A stretch of 8,930 nt of DNA from Pseudomonadota bacterium. Its GTDB lineage: Bacteria > Pseudomonadota > Alphaproteobacteria > UBA8366 > JADFVY01. The notes beneath the pieces are model-generated. The model searched no databases and was not told the origin of the DNA. It saw only the letters and a program-made list of their open reading frames with translations. Shown here in pieces: positions 1 through 6,619 of this stretch; position 1 is the first letter of the stretch, and each line of letters begins with the position of its first letter. A program made the position numbers and the translations under genes. Location of the stretch: the NCBI GenBank assembly GCA_015222795.1, contig JADFVY010000071.1, positions 1-8,930 of the forward strand, written 5' to 3'.

Positions 1-30
1 CAAAAACCAAAGGCTACTCAGGAGGACCGA

Positions 31-216
31 ATGAACATTCATAAGAATGCCCGGCTAACGCCCAAAGGTCGAGAGGTTTTGATGAGGCGTTTTGTTGAGG
101 GTGTGGACCGCGAGCAAGGCACTTTGTTTCCCGAGCGGCTGGAGGACTGGATCAGTGAAGACAATCCGGTGCGGGTGGTCGATGTTTTTGTCGATGAGCT
201 TGATCTGAGCGTCTGA
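31..216 (+). pseudogene. Chimeric transposase remnant (IS481-type start fused to IS1182-type start)
   Basis: This 61-codon open frame is not a working transposase. Its first 17 residues (MNIHKNARLTPKGREVL) match the usual opening of IS481-family transposases, which are normally several hundred residues long and carry an HTH and a DDE domain. From the ATG at 82 the text changes to the usual opening of IS1182-family (DUF772) transposases, with the recognisable EDNPVRVVDVFVDELDL stretch. The switch keeps the reading frame, probably by a nested insertion or recombination at a short shared MRR-like sequence. The frame then stops at 214-216, where IS21-type sequence has already begun in another frame. 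A good Shine-Dalgarno sequence (AGGAGGA, 20-26) precedes the ATG, as is common for IS481, so the peptide might still be made. Family assignments rest on remembered N-terminal motifs. Confidence 0.75.
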
Positions 217-326
217 CCGGCGCCTTGCTTGATCGTCTAACCCACCACGTTCATATCCTCGAGATGAACGGCGACAGTTACCGCCTGAACCAAAGCCAAA
301 AACGGCGGAAATCCCCAAAAACCTGA
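207..326 (+). pseudogene. istB: C-terminal remnant of IS21-family helper ATPase IstB
   Basis: Reading from GAG at 207 gives ERLTGALLDRLTHHVHIL followed by EMNGDSYRLNQS, ending with a basic tail and TGA at 324-326. This is the familiar last 40 or so residues of IstB, the AAA+ ATP-binding helper protein of IS21 elements. The Walker A and B regions and everything else upstream are missing, as is istA, so the fragment is dead. It overlaps the last few codons of the IS1182-type piece in a different frame, so the junction lies at about 205-213. Confidence 0.8.
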
Positions 327-484
327 CCACCAAGGTCATGGTTGACCCGGTGGGCCCACAGGCACCTCCCACGCTACTTCGCTCCGCGTGCCGCTAAAGC
401 GCTACACGAAGCAGCGCGGGCCCCTCCTATGGACTACCGGAACAACCCGCAACACCGGGTATTGCTTCATAGAAGGTGGTGTAC

Positions 485-518
485 TTTTACTCCGGCCACT
501 GGTGTGTTTTTACTCCGG
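485..518 (+). repeat. Direct repeats of the IS21 terminal motif
   Basis: The 11-base motif TTTTACTCCGG occurs at 485-495 and again at 508-518, 23 bases apart, both in the same orientation just inside the element's right tip. IS21-family elements are known to carry multiple terminal repeats that are thought to bind the IstA transposase. The spacing of about two helical turns would place both copies on the same face of the DNA. Confidence 0.8.
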
Positions 519-565
519 CGTTGACAATTTCGAGAGGTGACGCGCGCGGCCTCCGCGTGGGGCGT

Positions 566-650
566 TTACGTGCGGCCGGTCCACCAGCCGGTTTCGCTGG
601 CGGCGTAGACCGGCTCGCGCCCACTCGCCTCCTCGATCGCCAGAATAGGC
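566..650 (-). pseudogene. Minus-strand coding-looking scrap, unknown protein C-terminus
   Basis: On the minus strand a frame ending with TAA (566-568 on the plus strand) encodes a C-terminus that reads AIEEASGREPVYAASETGWW followed by TGRT. Codon choice is strongly G/C at third positions and the composition looks protein-like, unlike the plus-strand frames here. I do not recognise the family. The frame loses sense at about 650, exactly where the phosphatase fragment on the other strand begins, so it is probably the tail of a gene whose 5' part was lost. It could also be a chance open frame. Confidence 0.3.
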
Positions 651-651
651 G

Positions 652-935
652 CCGTGGCGCACAGCCATGAGGAGGGCGATTACCTGTTCGTGCATGCGGG
701 CATCCGCCCCGGCCGGGCCGCGCGGACCCAGACGCCGCAGGACATGATGTGGATCCGCGATGGCTTCCTGGATTCGGCCGCCGACCACGGCCGGATCGTG
801 GTGCACGGCCATTTCATCGAATACCGGCCCGAGGAACGCCCCAACCGCATCGGCATAGACACCGGCGCCTTCGCCACCGGCCGCCTGACCGCCCTGGCGC
901 TGCAGGGAACCACCCACCGCTTCCTCTCGACGTGA
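652..935 (+). pseudogene. C-terminal fragment of PPP-family serine/threonine protein phosphatase
   Basis: About 94 residues match the end of bacterial PPP-family metallophosphatases: EEGDYLFVHAGIRPG, then MWIRDGFLDS, IVVHGHF and RPNRIGIDTGAFATGRLTAL, ending RFLST. The two metal-ligand histidines of the C-terminal half (in VHAG and VHGH) are present. The catalytic N-terminal half, with the GDxHG, GDYVDRG and GNHE motifs, is missing, because recognisable homology starts only around 652 and an in-frame stop lies at 606-608. A complete family member is roughly 220-250 residues. The fragment could be translated from the GTG at 654 but would lack half of the active site, so I call it broken. The loss may be linked to the rearrangements upstream. 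Confidence 0.8.
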
Positions 936-1060
936 GGGCGGTGGGGTAAGGGCGGCTATATTAGGTGGCGCAGGCTTCATGCGCGGTCCATGAGTGATTT
1001 CTAGCCATGCTCCATAGGCAAAACAGATGCTAACTCCAGCGATTTGGCGTGGCGGGGGCG
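936..1060. other. Intergenic spacer upstream of the operon promoter
   Basis: I see no gene here. A weak dyad (GCGCA 968-972 and TGCGC 980-984, seven-base loop) has no following T-run, so it is not a convincing terminator for the phosphatase remnant. The segment after about 1000 is less GC-rich than the coding regions around it. Confidence 0.5.
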
Positions 1061-1074
1061 CTGATTTACATCAA
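1061..1074 (+). promoter_or_regulatory. FNR/FixK/ANR-type binding site
   Basis: The sequence CTGAT-TTAC-ATCAA differs from the FNR-family consensus TTGAT-N4-ATCAA at a single position. Its centre lies between 1067 and 1068, which is 41.5 bases upstream of the start site predicted from the -10 box at 1097-1102. That is the standard position for class II activation by FNR/FixK proteins. It implies that the downstream operon is switched on when oxygen is low. Confidence 0.75.
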
Positions 1075-1096
1075 TGTCATTGCCCATCGTAAAACT

Positions 1097-1102
1097 TATC
1101 AT
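1097..1102 (+). promoter_or_regulatory. -10 box of the operon promoter, predicted start near 1109
   Basis: TATCAT matches the sigma-70 -10 consensus TATAAT at five of six positions. Counting its last base as -7 puts transcription start at about 1109 and the FNR-type box at -41.5. There is no good -35 element, as expected for an activator-dependent class II promoter. The resulting leader is about 102 bases long. Confidence 0.65.
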
Positions 1103-1198
1103 CCTGTACAAGCCAGTAGTGTCCCGATGGTCTTAACGAGGCGGTACGGGCGCGATCAAAAGAAAGTTTGGCGGCGACATTTACTCGCCCTGACATAT

Positions 1199-1202
1199 GA
1201 GG
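1199..1202 (+). promoter_or_regulatory. Ribosome binding site deciding the start of the first operon gene
   Basis: GAGG lies eight bases before the ATG at 1211. In-frame alternatives are less likely: GTG 1049 lies upstream of the predicted promoter, and ATG 1127 has no Shine-Dalgarno sequence and adds residues that do not look like the family. Confidence 0.6.
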
Positions 1203-1210
1203 TTGGCGGA

Positions 1211-2083
1211 ATGTCCGGTTTTCTCATCGCTGCGAGAGAGGATTTCTCGGATACGACATTTCTGTTGGAAGTCCATCACCCGGCGATGGCCAGGGCAGCC
1301 AAGCCGGGCCAGTTCGTCATTGTCATGACGCATGCCCAGGGCGAGCGCATTCCGCTGACGATAGCCGATTTCGACCGGGAGAAGGGTATCGTGACCCTGG
1401 TCATTCAGGCGGTTGGGAAAACGACCAGAGAGATGCGGGACCTGTGCCAGGCCGGCACTGAACTGTACGGCCTTGTCGGCCCCATGGGGGAGCCGAGCCA
1501 TATCGGCGACGCCCGCAAGGTTATCTGCGTCGGCGGCGGGTTGGGCGTCGCCCCGATCTTCCCCCAGGCGCGCGGCTTCAAGGAAAGCGGCGCCTACGTC
1601 ATTGGCGTCGTCGGCTTCCGTAACCGCGACCTGGTGTTCTGGGAGGACAAATTCCGCGCCTGTTGCGACGAATTGATCATCTGTACCGACGACGGATCGG
1701 CCGGCATCAAGGGCCTGGTGACCGAGGGCATCAGGATGGCGGTCGAGCAGCATCCCGACATCGATGAAGTGGTCGCCATCGGACCGCCGATCATGATGAG
1801 GGCCTGCGTGGAAACGACGCGCCCGCTGGGTATCAAAACCATGGTCAGCCTCAACCCGATCATGGTCGACGGCACGGGGATGTGCGGTGGCTGCAGGGTC
1901 AAGATCGGCGACAAGATAAAATTCGCCTGTGTCGACGGGCCCGATTTCGACGGGCATGAGGTCGATTTCGACGATCTCATGAACCGTCTGCGCCGCTTCA
2001 AGGAAGACGAAAAACTGGCCATTGAGCGCTGGTCGGAAAACTGCCGGCAGAAGGCCCTGGCCGAGACGGCGGACGGACGATGA
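1211..2083 (+). CDS. nfnA: NfnA/SudB-type ferredoxin:NAD(P)+ oxidoreductase, FAD/[2Fe-2S] subunit
   Basis: This 290-residue cytoplasmic flavoprotein subunit is predicted to move electrons between NAD(H), FAD and a [2Fe-2S] cluster, working with the product of the next gene. Visible domains are an N-terminal FAD-binding barrel with KPGQFV (31-36) and the flavin motif RIPLT (46-50), and a nucleotide-binding fold with VGGGLGVAP (107-115). The C-terminal cluster region has D220, C225, C228 and C240, followed by VDGPDFDGHEVDF. The Asp/Cys spacing of +5, +8 and +20 is the pattern I recall for the unusual Asp-Cys3 [2Fe-2S] cluster of SudB/NfnA. Length fits the family (about 280). The stop overlaps the next start (ATGA), implying translational coupling. 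It is related to dihydroorotate dehydrogenase electron-transfer subunits, but the NfnB-type neighbour favours Nfn/Sud. Sud 'sulfide dehydrogenase' is the same fold, so sulfur chemistry is not excluded. Confidence 0.88.
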   Translation: MSGFLIAAREDFSDTTFLLEVHHPAMARAAKPGQFVIVMTHAQGERIPLTIADFDREKGIVTLVIQAVGKTTREMRDLCQAGTELYGLVGPMGEPSHIGDARKVICVGGGLGVAPIFPQARGFKESGAYVIGVVGFRNRDLVFWEDKFRACCDELIICTDDGSAGIKGLVTEGIRMAVEQHPDIDEVVAIGPPIMMRACVETTRPLGIKTMVSLNPIMVDGTGMCGGCRVKIGDKIKFACVDGPDFDGHEVDFDDLMNRLRRFKEDEKLAIERWSENCRQKALAETADGR

Positions 2084-3585
2084 CGAAGAAAAAAACGATC
2101 CGGTCGATCCCCCAGGAGCGAGCGCCGATGCCCGTTCAGAATCCGGAACAGCGGGTCAAGAACTTCGACGAGGTCGCGCTTGGTTTCACACTGGAGGACG
2201 CCCTCGTCGAATGCGAACGCTGCCTGTTGTGTCCCGAGCCCGCCTGCGTCGCCGGCTGTCCGGTCGGTATCGATATTCCCGGCTTCATCATCAAACTTTC
2301 CGAGAAGGACTATCGCGGCGCTTACGACATCCTCAGCGAGGAAAGTCTGCTGCCGGCGATCTGTGGCCGCGTATGCCCGCAGGAAGACCAGTGCGAGGGC
2401 GTGTGCCCGGTCGGCGACACCCTGGAGCCGGTTGCGATCGGGCGTATCGAACGCTGGATCGGAGATCAGGCGATCGAAAATGGCTGGAGCAGGCGTCCCT
2501 ATATCGAAGGCAAGGGCATCAAGGTCGGCATTGTCGGCTCCGGCCCCGCCGGAATGGCCTGTGCGGCGGATCTGGCCAAGGCCGGATGCGCGGTGACGAT
2601 ATACGAGGCCCTGCACGAACCAGGCGGCGTACTGCGTTACGGCATTCCAGAGTTCCGCCTGCCCAATGACGTTGTTGACGCGGAGATCGCCAATCTGGTG
2701 AATCTGGGTGTCGAGATCCAGTGCAATACCCTGGTGGGACGCCTGTTCACGATCGAGCAGATGCTGGACGAAATGGATTTTCGCGCCGTGTTCATCGGGA
2801 CCGGGGCGGGCTCGCCGAAATTCATGGATATCCCGGGCGAGACCCTGAACGGCGTGCTGTCGGCGAACGAACTGCTGACCCGATGCAATCTGATGATGGC
2901 GGGCAAATTCCCGCAATATGACACGCCGCTGCATCTCGGCCGGCGGGTCGCCATCATCGGCTCCGGCAACACCGCCATGGACGCGATGCGGGTTTCGCTA
3001 CGCATGGGCGCGGAGAATGTCGCCTGCGTATACCGCCGCACCGAGGCCGAGTGCCCCGCGCGAAAGGAAGAACTCCATCATGCCGAGGAAGAAGGCGTCG
3101 AGTTCCACTGGCTGACCGCGCCGGTTGGAATCCTCGACGACGGCGACGGAAATGTCCGGGCGATGCGCTGCGTCCGAATGGAACTGGGGGAGCCCGATGA
3201 TTCAGGCCGGCGCAGGCCGGTTCCGATTGAGGGCAGCGAATATGAGTTCGAGGCCGACATGGTGGTTTATGCCATCGGCACGAACCCGAACCCGATCCTC
3301 GGCCAGACCTCCCGGCTCAAGCTCAACAAGTGGGGCTACATCGAAACCGACGAAAATCTCGCCACCTCGATGGCGGGTGTATACGCCGGCGGCGATATCG
3401 TAACCGGCGCCGCCACGGTGATTCTGGCGATGGGGGCAGGACGCAAGGCGGCGCAATCGATAAAGGAACATCTCTTGATCCGTGACAGCGAGACACTCTA
3501 TCCGCCACGGCGGCCCGGCACCAACGGCACGCTGTTCGGCATCGATCTTGCTGAAAGAAATTTCACGCGGTTGAGAGTCGAATAG
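2080..3585 (+). CDS. nfnB: NfnB/SudA/GltA-type NADPH-binding iron-sulfur flavoprotein subunit
   Basis: This 501-residue partner of the preceding subunit belongs to the glutamate synthase small-subunit-like family. Two 4Fe-4S motifs stand at the N-terminus: C48, C51, C56 and C60 (in RCLLCPEPACVAGCPVG), and C95, C99, C105 and C109. They are followed by an FAD fold (VGIVGSGPAG, about 149-158), a second dinucleotide fold for NADPH (VAIIGSGNTAMD) with the YRRTEAECPARKEE segment, and the C-terminal FAD motif VYAGGDIVTGAATVI. In Nfn the large subunit carries the bifurcating FAD and the NADPH site. No glutamate synthase large subunit is nearby, and the NfnA neighbour argues against a glutamate synthase role. 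The ATG at 2080 overlaps the upstream stop and gives the lysine-rich lead-in common in the family; ATG 2128 has a better Shine-Dalgarno sequence (AGGAG, 2114-2118) and is an alternative start giving 485 residues. Confidence 0.88.
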   Translation: MTKKKTIRSIPQERAPMPVQNPEQRVKNFDEVALGFTLEDALVECERCLLCPEPACVAGCPVGIDIPGFIIKLSEKDYRGAYDILSEESLLPAICGRVCPQEDQCEGVCPVGDTLEPVAIGRIERWIGDQAIENGWSRRPYIEGKGIKVGIVGSGPAGMACAADLAKAGCAVTIYEALHEPGGVLRYGIPEFRLPNDVVDAEIANLVNLGVEIQCNTLVGRLFTIEQMLDEMDFRAVFIGTGAGSPKFMDIPGETLNGVLSANELLTRCNLMMAGKFPQYDTPLHLGRRVAIIGSGNTAMDAMRVSLRMGAENVACVYRRTEAECPARKEELHHAEEEGVEFHWLTAPVGILDDGDGNVRAMRCVRMELGEPDDSGRRRPVPIEGSEYEFEADMVVYAIGTNPNPILGQTSRLKLNKWGYIETDENLATSMAGVYAGGDIVTGAATVILAMGAGRKAAQSIKEHLLIRDSETLYPPRRPGTNGTLFGIDLAERNFTRLRVE

Positions 3586-3595
3586 GTCGGAACGG

Positions 3596-5563
3596 ATGAA
3601 ATCACAAATACGTGCAGAGACCGAACAAAAACCTGCCCGTAAACGGTCGCCGGGCAAGGCCGGCAAGAAGGCAGGTGCGGACCGGAAGCCCGCAAACAAG
3701 AAGAAATCCGCGGCATCGCACCCCAGACTGGGGCAAGCCGTCACCGAGCATATTGTCGAGATCGTCAGCGATTCAGGCGAGGGGGCGCAACGTTGCGGCC
3801 AATCGCTGGCGGCGATCGCCGCGCGGACAGGCCTTGGCATATGGACTGTTGAGATTATTCCCGCCGAGATCCAGCCGCCCGCGCGCAGCGTCGCCGGCGC
3901 CAGTGGCAATCGTGTCCGGCTGGCGTCACGCCGGATCATGAACGGCGGCGACGAGGCCGATCTCGTGATCGCCTTTAACGAACAGGTCCTGCTGAGTCGT
4001 GTGCGCGCCAACGAACTTAAACCTGGCTGCATCATTCTTCTGGAGAGCAAATGGCGCGACGACCCCGATCCAGAAATCGCGGAGTCCTACGCGCGGGTCA
4101 CCGAGGAGTTGACCGACAGCGGCTACCGGCTGCACGAAATACCGTTGGAAGACGAATGCATCAAATTCGTGCCGGACCCACGGCGCGGAAAGAACATGTT
4201 TGCGCTCGGTATTCTATGCAGCATCTACAGCCTTGATCTGGAACTGGCCCAGGCGCAGGTCCAGTTTGTATTCCGCAAGAAAGACGAAAAGATCATCGAC
4301 ATCAATCTCGATCTTCTGAAGGCGGGCTACGGGTGGGCGGAGGCCAATCTCGATCTGAGATACACGATCGCGTCTTCCAAACCGCTCAAACCGCAAGTCG
4401 TCATTAATGGCAGCGCCGCGCTTGCGCTCGGTGTCGTGGCGTCGGGCATGGAAGTTTGCGCGATGTATCCGATTACGCCCGCGACCTCCACCTCTCATTA
4501 TCTGAGCGATATCTTCGAAAAGGTCGGATGTGTGGTCCATCAGGCCGAAGACGAAATATCCGCCTGCGCCTTCGCCATCGGCGCCTCCTATGCCGGCAAA
4601 TGTGCTGTGACGGTCACCTCGGGACCGGGTCTGTCCCTGAAGCAGGAAACCATCGGCCTTGCGGTGATGGCGGAAATTCCGCTCGTCGTGGTCAATGTCC
4701 AGCGTGGCGGACCCAGCACCGGCCAGCCCACCAAGGCGGAACAGGGGGATCTCCTGGCCGCAATTTTCGGTGGCCATGGAGACGCGCCGAAGATCGTTCT
4801 GGCCGCCGCGACCATCGAGGACTGCTTCTACTCGGTCATCACCGCGCGCAAGATCGCCGAAACTTTCAACATGGTTGTCATAGTCCTGACCGACGCAAGC
4901 CTGGCGACGGCCCAACAACCGTTTCCGCGGCCCCGTTTCCGCGAGGAGTGGCTGGCGCCGCCAGTCGACCAGAGCGCGATTCCGGAGGGAGCGAAGCCCT
5001 ATGACTGGGATCCCCGGACGGGGATGGCCCAGCGGTTCATCCCGGGACAGCCGAATGGCATGCATTGCCTTACCGGCCTGGCGCATGACCGCAACAGCCG
5101 CGTTGCCTATGACCCCGACGTCAATCAGGAAGGCATCCGCAATCGCAGCTTGAAACTGGCAGCTTTCCAGAGGACGCTGAAAACGCCCCCGGTGTATGGC
5201 GACGACGAGGGCGATCTCCTGTTGGTCGGTTGGGGCAGCACCAAGGGCGCGATCGAGGAAGCGGTCGAGCACATGCGGGCCGACGGAAAAGCGGTGTCTT
5301 CGCTACACCTCAAGTTCCTTCAGCCGATGGCCTCCGGCATCAAGGAGGTGCTGGACCGGTTCGGCAAGGTGATGACCATCGAGAACAACTGGTCCGACAA
5401 TCTGGACGGCGACCTGATCGATGAGCATAACCGCCGTTATTCGAGCCTCGCCTTGCTGCTGCGCGCCCGGTACCTCGTCGATATTGACTGCTGGGGCGAA
5501 GCTCGCGGCCAGCCGATCAAGCCGGGCACGATCATCGACGTCATCCAGAAAAAGTTGCAATAG
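3596..5563 (+). CDS. korA: 2-oxoacid:ferredoxin oxidoreductase, fused gamma-alpha subunit
   Basis: This 655-residue subunit is predicted to pair with the next gene's product to interconvert a 2-oxoacid plus CoA and an acyl-CoA plus CO2, using low-potential electrons. Residues 50 to about 255 are the gamma domain, opening IVEIVSDSGEGAQ. Residues 265 to about 480 are the alpha pyrimidine-type domain, with YPITPATSTSHYL (291-303), VTSGPGLSLKQE and the conserved QRGGPSTGQPTKAEQGD (369-385). About 500-640 is the transketolase C-terminal-like domain (LLLVGWGSTKGAI, then MTIENNWSDNL). The gamma-alpha fusion is typical of the KorA/two-subunit type. Its first 44 residues are unusual: 15 are Lys or Arg and only 3 are acidic. 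The start is ten bases after the upstream stop, with a weak Shine-Dalgarno sequence. 2-Oxoglutarate is the commonest substrate for this type, but pyruvate or another 2-oxoacid cannot be excluded. Confidence 0.9.
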   Translation: MKSQIRAETEQKPARKRSPGKAGKKAGADRKPANKKKSAASHPRLGQAVTEHIVEIVSDSGEGAQRCGQSLAAIAARTGLGIWTVEIIPAEIQPPARSVAGASGNRVRLASRRIMNGGDEADLVIAFNEQVLLSRVRANELKPGCIILLESKWRDDPDPEIAESYARVTEELTDSGYRLHEIPLEDECIKFVPDPRRGKNMFALGILCSIYSLDLELAQAQVQFVFRKKDEKIIDINLDLLKAGYGWAEANLDLRYTIASSKPLKPQVVINGSAALALGVVASGMEVCAMYPITPATSTSHYLSDIFEKVGCVVHQAEDEISACAFAIGASYAGKCAVTVTSGPGLSLKQETIGLAVMAEIPLVVVNVQRGGPSTGQPTKAEQGDLLAAIFGGHGDAPKIVLAAATIEDCFYSVITARKIAETFNMVVIVLTDASLATAQQPFPRPRFREEWLAPPVDQSAIPEGAKPYDWDPRTGMAQRFIPGQPNGMHCLTGLAHDRNSRVAYDPDVNQEGIRNRSLKLAAFQRTLKTPPVYGDDEGDLLLVGWGSTKGAIEEAVEHMRADGKAVSSLHLKFLQPMASGIKEVLDRFGKVMTIENNWSDNLDGDLIDEHNRRYSSLALLLRARYLVDIDCWGEARGQPIKPGTIIDVIQKKLQ

Positions 5564-5578
5564 AGAGAGATCGGGTCA

Positions 5579-6571
5579 ATGCACGAACCAAGAACCGATT
5601 GCCTGGTAAACCTGATCGACCAGGAATACGCGATCGGTGACTACCAGAGCGATATTTCGCCGCGGTGGTGCACCGGGTGCGGCGACAACAGCATCCTCAC
5701 CGCCATCCAGCGGCTTTGTCGCGATGAACAACTGGCGCCCGAGAAAACGATGTTCGTTTCCGGGATCGGCTGCTCGAGCCGGCTGCCGCACTACATGAAC
5801 GCTTACGGCTTTCACGGGCTGCACGGCCGGGCGTTGCCGGTCGCCGAAGGCATCAAGCTGCGGCGTCCCGATCTCCATGTCTTTGTCACCACGGGCGATG
5901 GCGACTGTTGCAGCATCGGCGCCGCGCACTGGATCCACGCGATTCGATACAACATGAACATGACCGTGCTGTTGCACGACAATCAGATTTATGGCCTCAC
6001 CAAGATGCAGGCGTCGCCGACGTCGCCGCGTGGCCTGAAGAGCAACACCACCCCGCGCGGCACATATCTTGATCCTCTTAACCCGCTGACCGTCACGCTG
6101 GGTGTGTCGAACGTGTCGTTCGTGGCGCAGGCGGCCGACTGGATCCCCGAAGTGCTGTATGACATCGTATCGCAGGCGTTTCACCACAAGGGGTTTTCAT
6201 TCGTGCGGGTGCTGCAGCGATGCCCCGAATTCCTGCCGCATATCTTCGATCCGTGGGTGCGCGACCCGGCGCTGACGCGGCTGCTGGTGCACCAGAAGGG
6301 ACTGGCGCTGAACGCGGATATATCCAGGACCTACCGGAATCAGGAAATCCACGACCCGGGCGATATGAACCGTGCCCGCGAAATCGCATCGCTGACCGAT
6401 GAGATCCCGGTCGGCATCCTGTACCGTAACAGCGACGTCCCCTGCTACGAGGATCTGCGTGAAGGCGAGCACCCGAACACGCCGGGACTGATTCGGACAG
6501 TACTTAATGAGGAATTCGATAAATTCACGATCTGGCCGGATGAGCAGCCGGATCAAACGCCAGCCGCCTGA
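5579..6571 (+). CDS. korB: 2-oxoacid:ferredoxin oxidoreductase, beta subunit (TPP, [4Fe-4S])
   Basis: This 330-residue catalytic subunit binds thiamine diphosphate and a [4Fe-4S] cluster. Cluster ligands are predicted to be C31 and C34 (WCTGCGD), C65 (GIGCSS) and C215 (LQRCPEF), with the spacing usual for this family. The TPP/Mg motif is GDGDCCSIG (106-114), followed about 20 residues later by HDNQIYGLTKMQASPTSP. The partner histidine-rich HWIHAIRYNMNMTVLL segment is also typical. The pair CC at 110-111 replaces small residues I expect there. The C-terminal tail (about 230-330) resembles KorB extensions. It starts 15 bases after korA with a purine-rich GAGAGAGA leader. No separate delta (two-cluster ferredoxin) subunit is present; the next gene's C-terminal ferredoxin may take that role. 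Substrate cannot be fixed from sequence. Confidence 0.92.
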   Translation: MHEPRTDCLVNLIDQEYAIGDYQSDISPRWCTGCGDNSILTAIQRLCRDEQLAPEKTMFVSGIGCSSRLPHYMNAYGFHGLHGRALPVAEGIKLRRPDLHVFVTTGDGDCCSIGAAHWIHAIRYNMNMTVLLHDNQIYGLTKMQASPTSPRGLKSNTTPRGTYLDPLNPLTVTLGVSNVSFVAQAADWIPEVLYDIVSQAFHHKGFSFVRVLQRCPEFLPHIFDPWVRDPALTRLLVHQKGLALNADISRTYRNQEIHDPGDMNRAREIASLTDEIPVGILYRNSDVPCYEDLREGEHPNTPGLIRTVLNEEFDKFTIWPDEQPDQTPAA

Positions 6572-6619
6572 CATATGGGCGGCGCTGGCAGACAGATGGA
6601 AATGTGATCGGATGGCGCC

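Larger units (their letters stand above)
207..526 (+). mobile_element. Right-end remnant of an IS21-family element
   Basis: The segment holds the end of istB, about 150 bases of noncoding right-end sequence, and a terminus ending ...GGCGTTGACA at 526. The TTGACA end (TGTCAA on the other strand) and the repeated TTTTACTCCGG motif next to it are typical of IS21-family tips. The left end, istA and most of istB are absent, so it cannot move by itself. No target-site duplication can be assigned because the partner end is missing. The noncoding part includes a small dyad (ACCCG at 445-449 and CGGGT at 456-460) of uncertain meaning. Confidence 0.75.

Noticed and set aside
510..980. Minus-strand open frame of 156 codons across the phosphatase remnant
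   Set aside because: It runs antisense through a clear phosphatase fragment and into the IS end; its translation shows no motif.
968..984. Possible terminator hairpin after the phosphatase remnant
   Set aside because: The stem is only five base pairs and no T-run follows.
1594..2934. Long minus-strand open frame of 446 codons
   Set aside because: It lies opposite the nfnA/nfnB genes, has no recognisable domains and a His/Gln/Arg-rich composition typical of antisense frames in GC-rich DNA.
2080..3585. Glutamate synthase small subunit (GltD) as the function of the second gene
   Set aside because: The family resemblance is real, but there is no large subunit nearby and the overlapping partner is NfnA/SudB-like, so an Nfn/Sud role fits better.
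4214..5272. Minus-strand open frame of 352 codons opposite korA
   Set aside because: It is antisense to a strongly supported gene, with no family motif; a codon-bias shadow.
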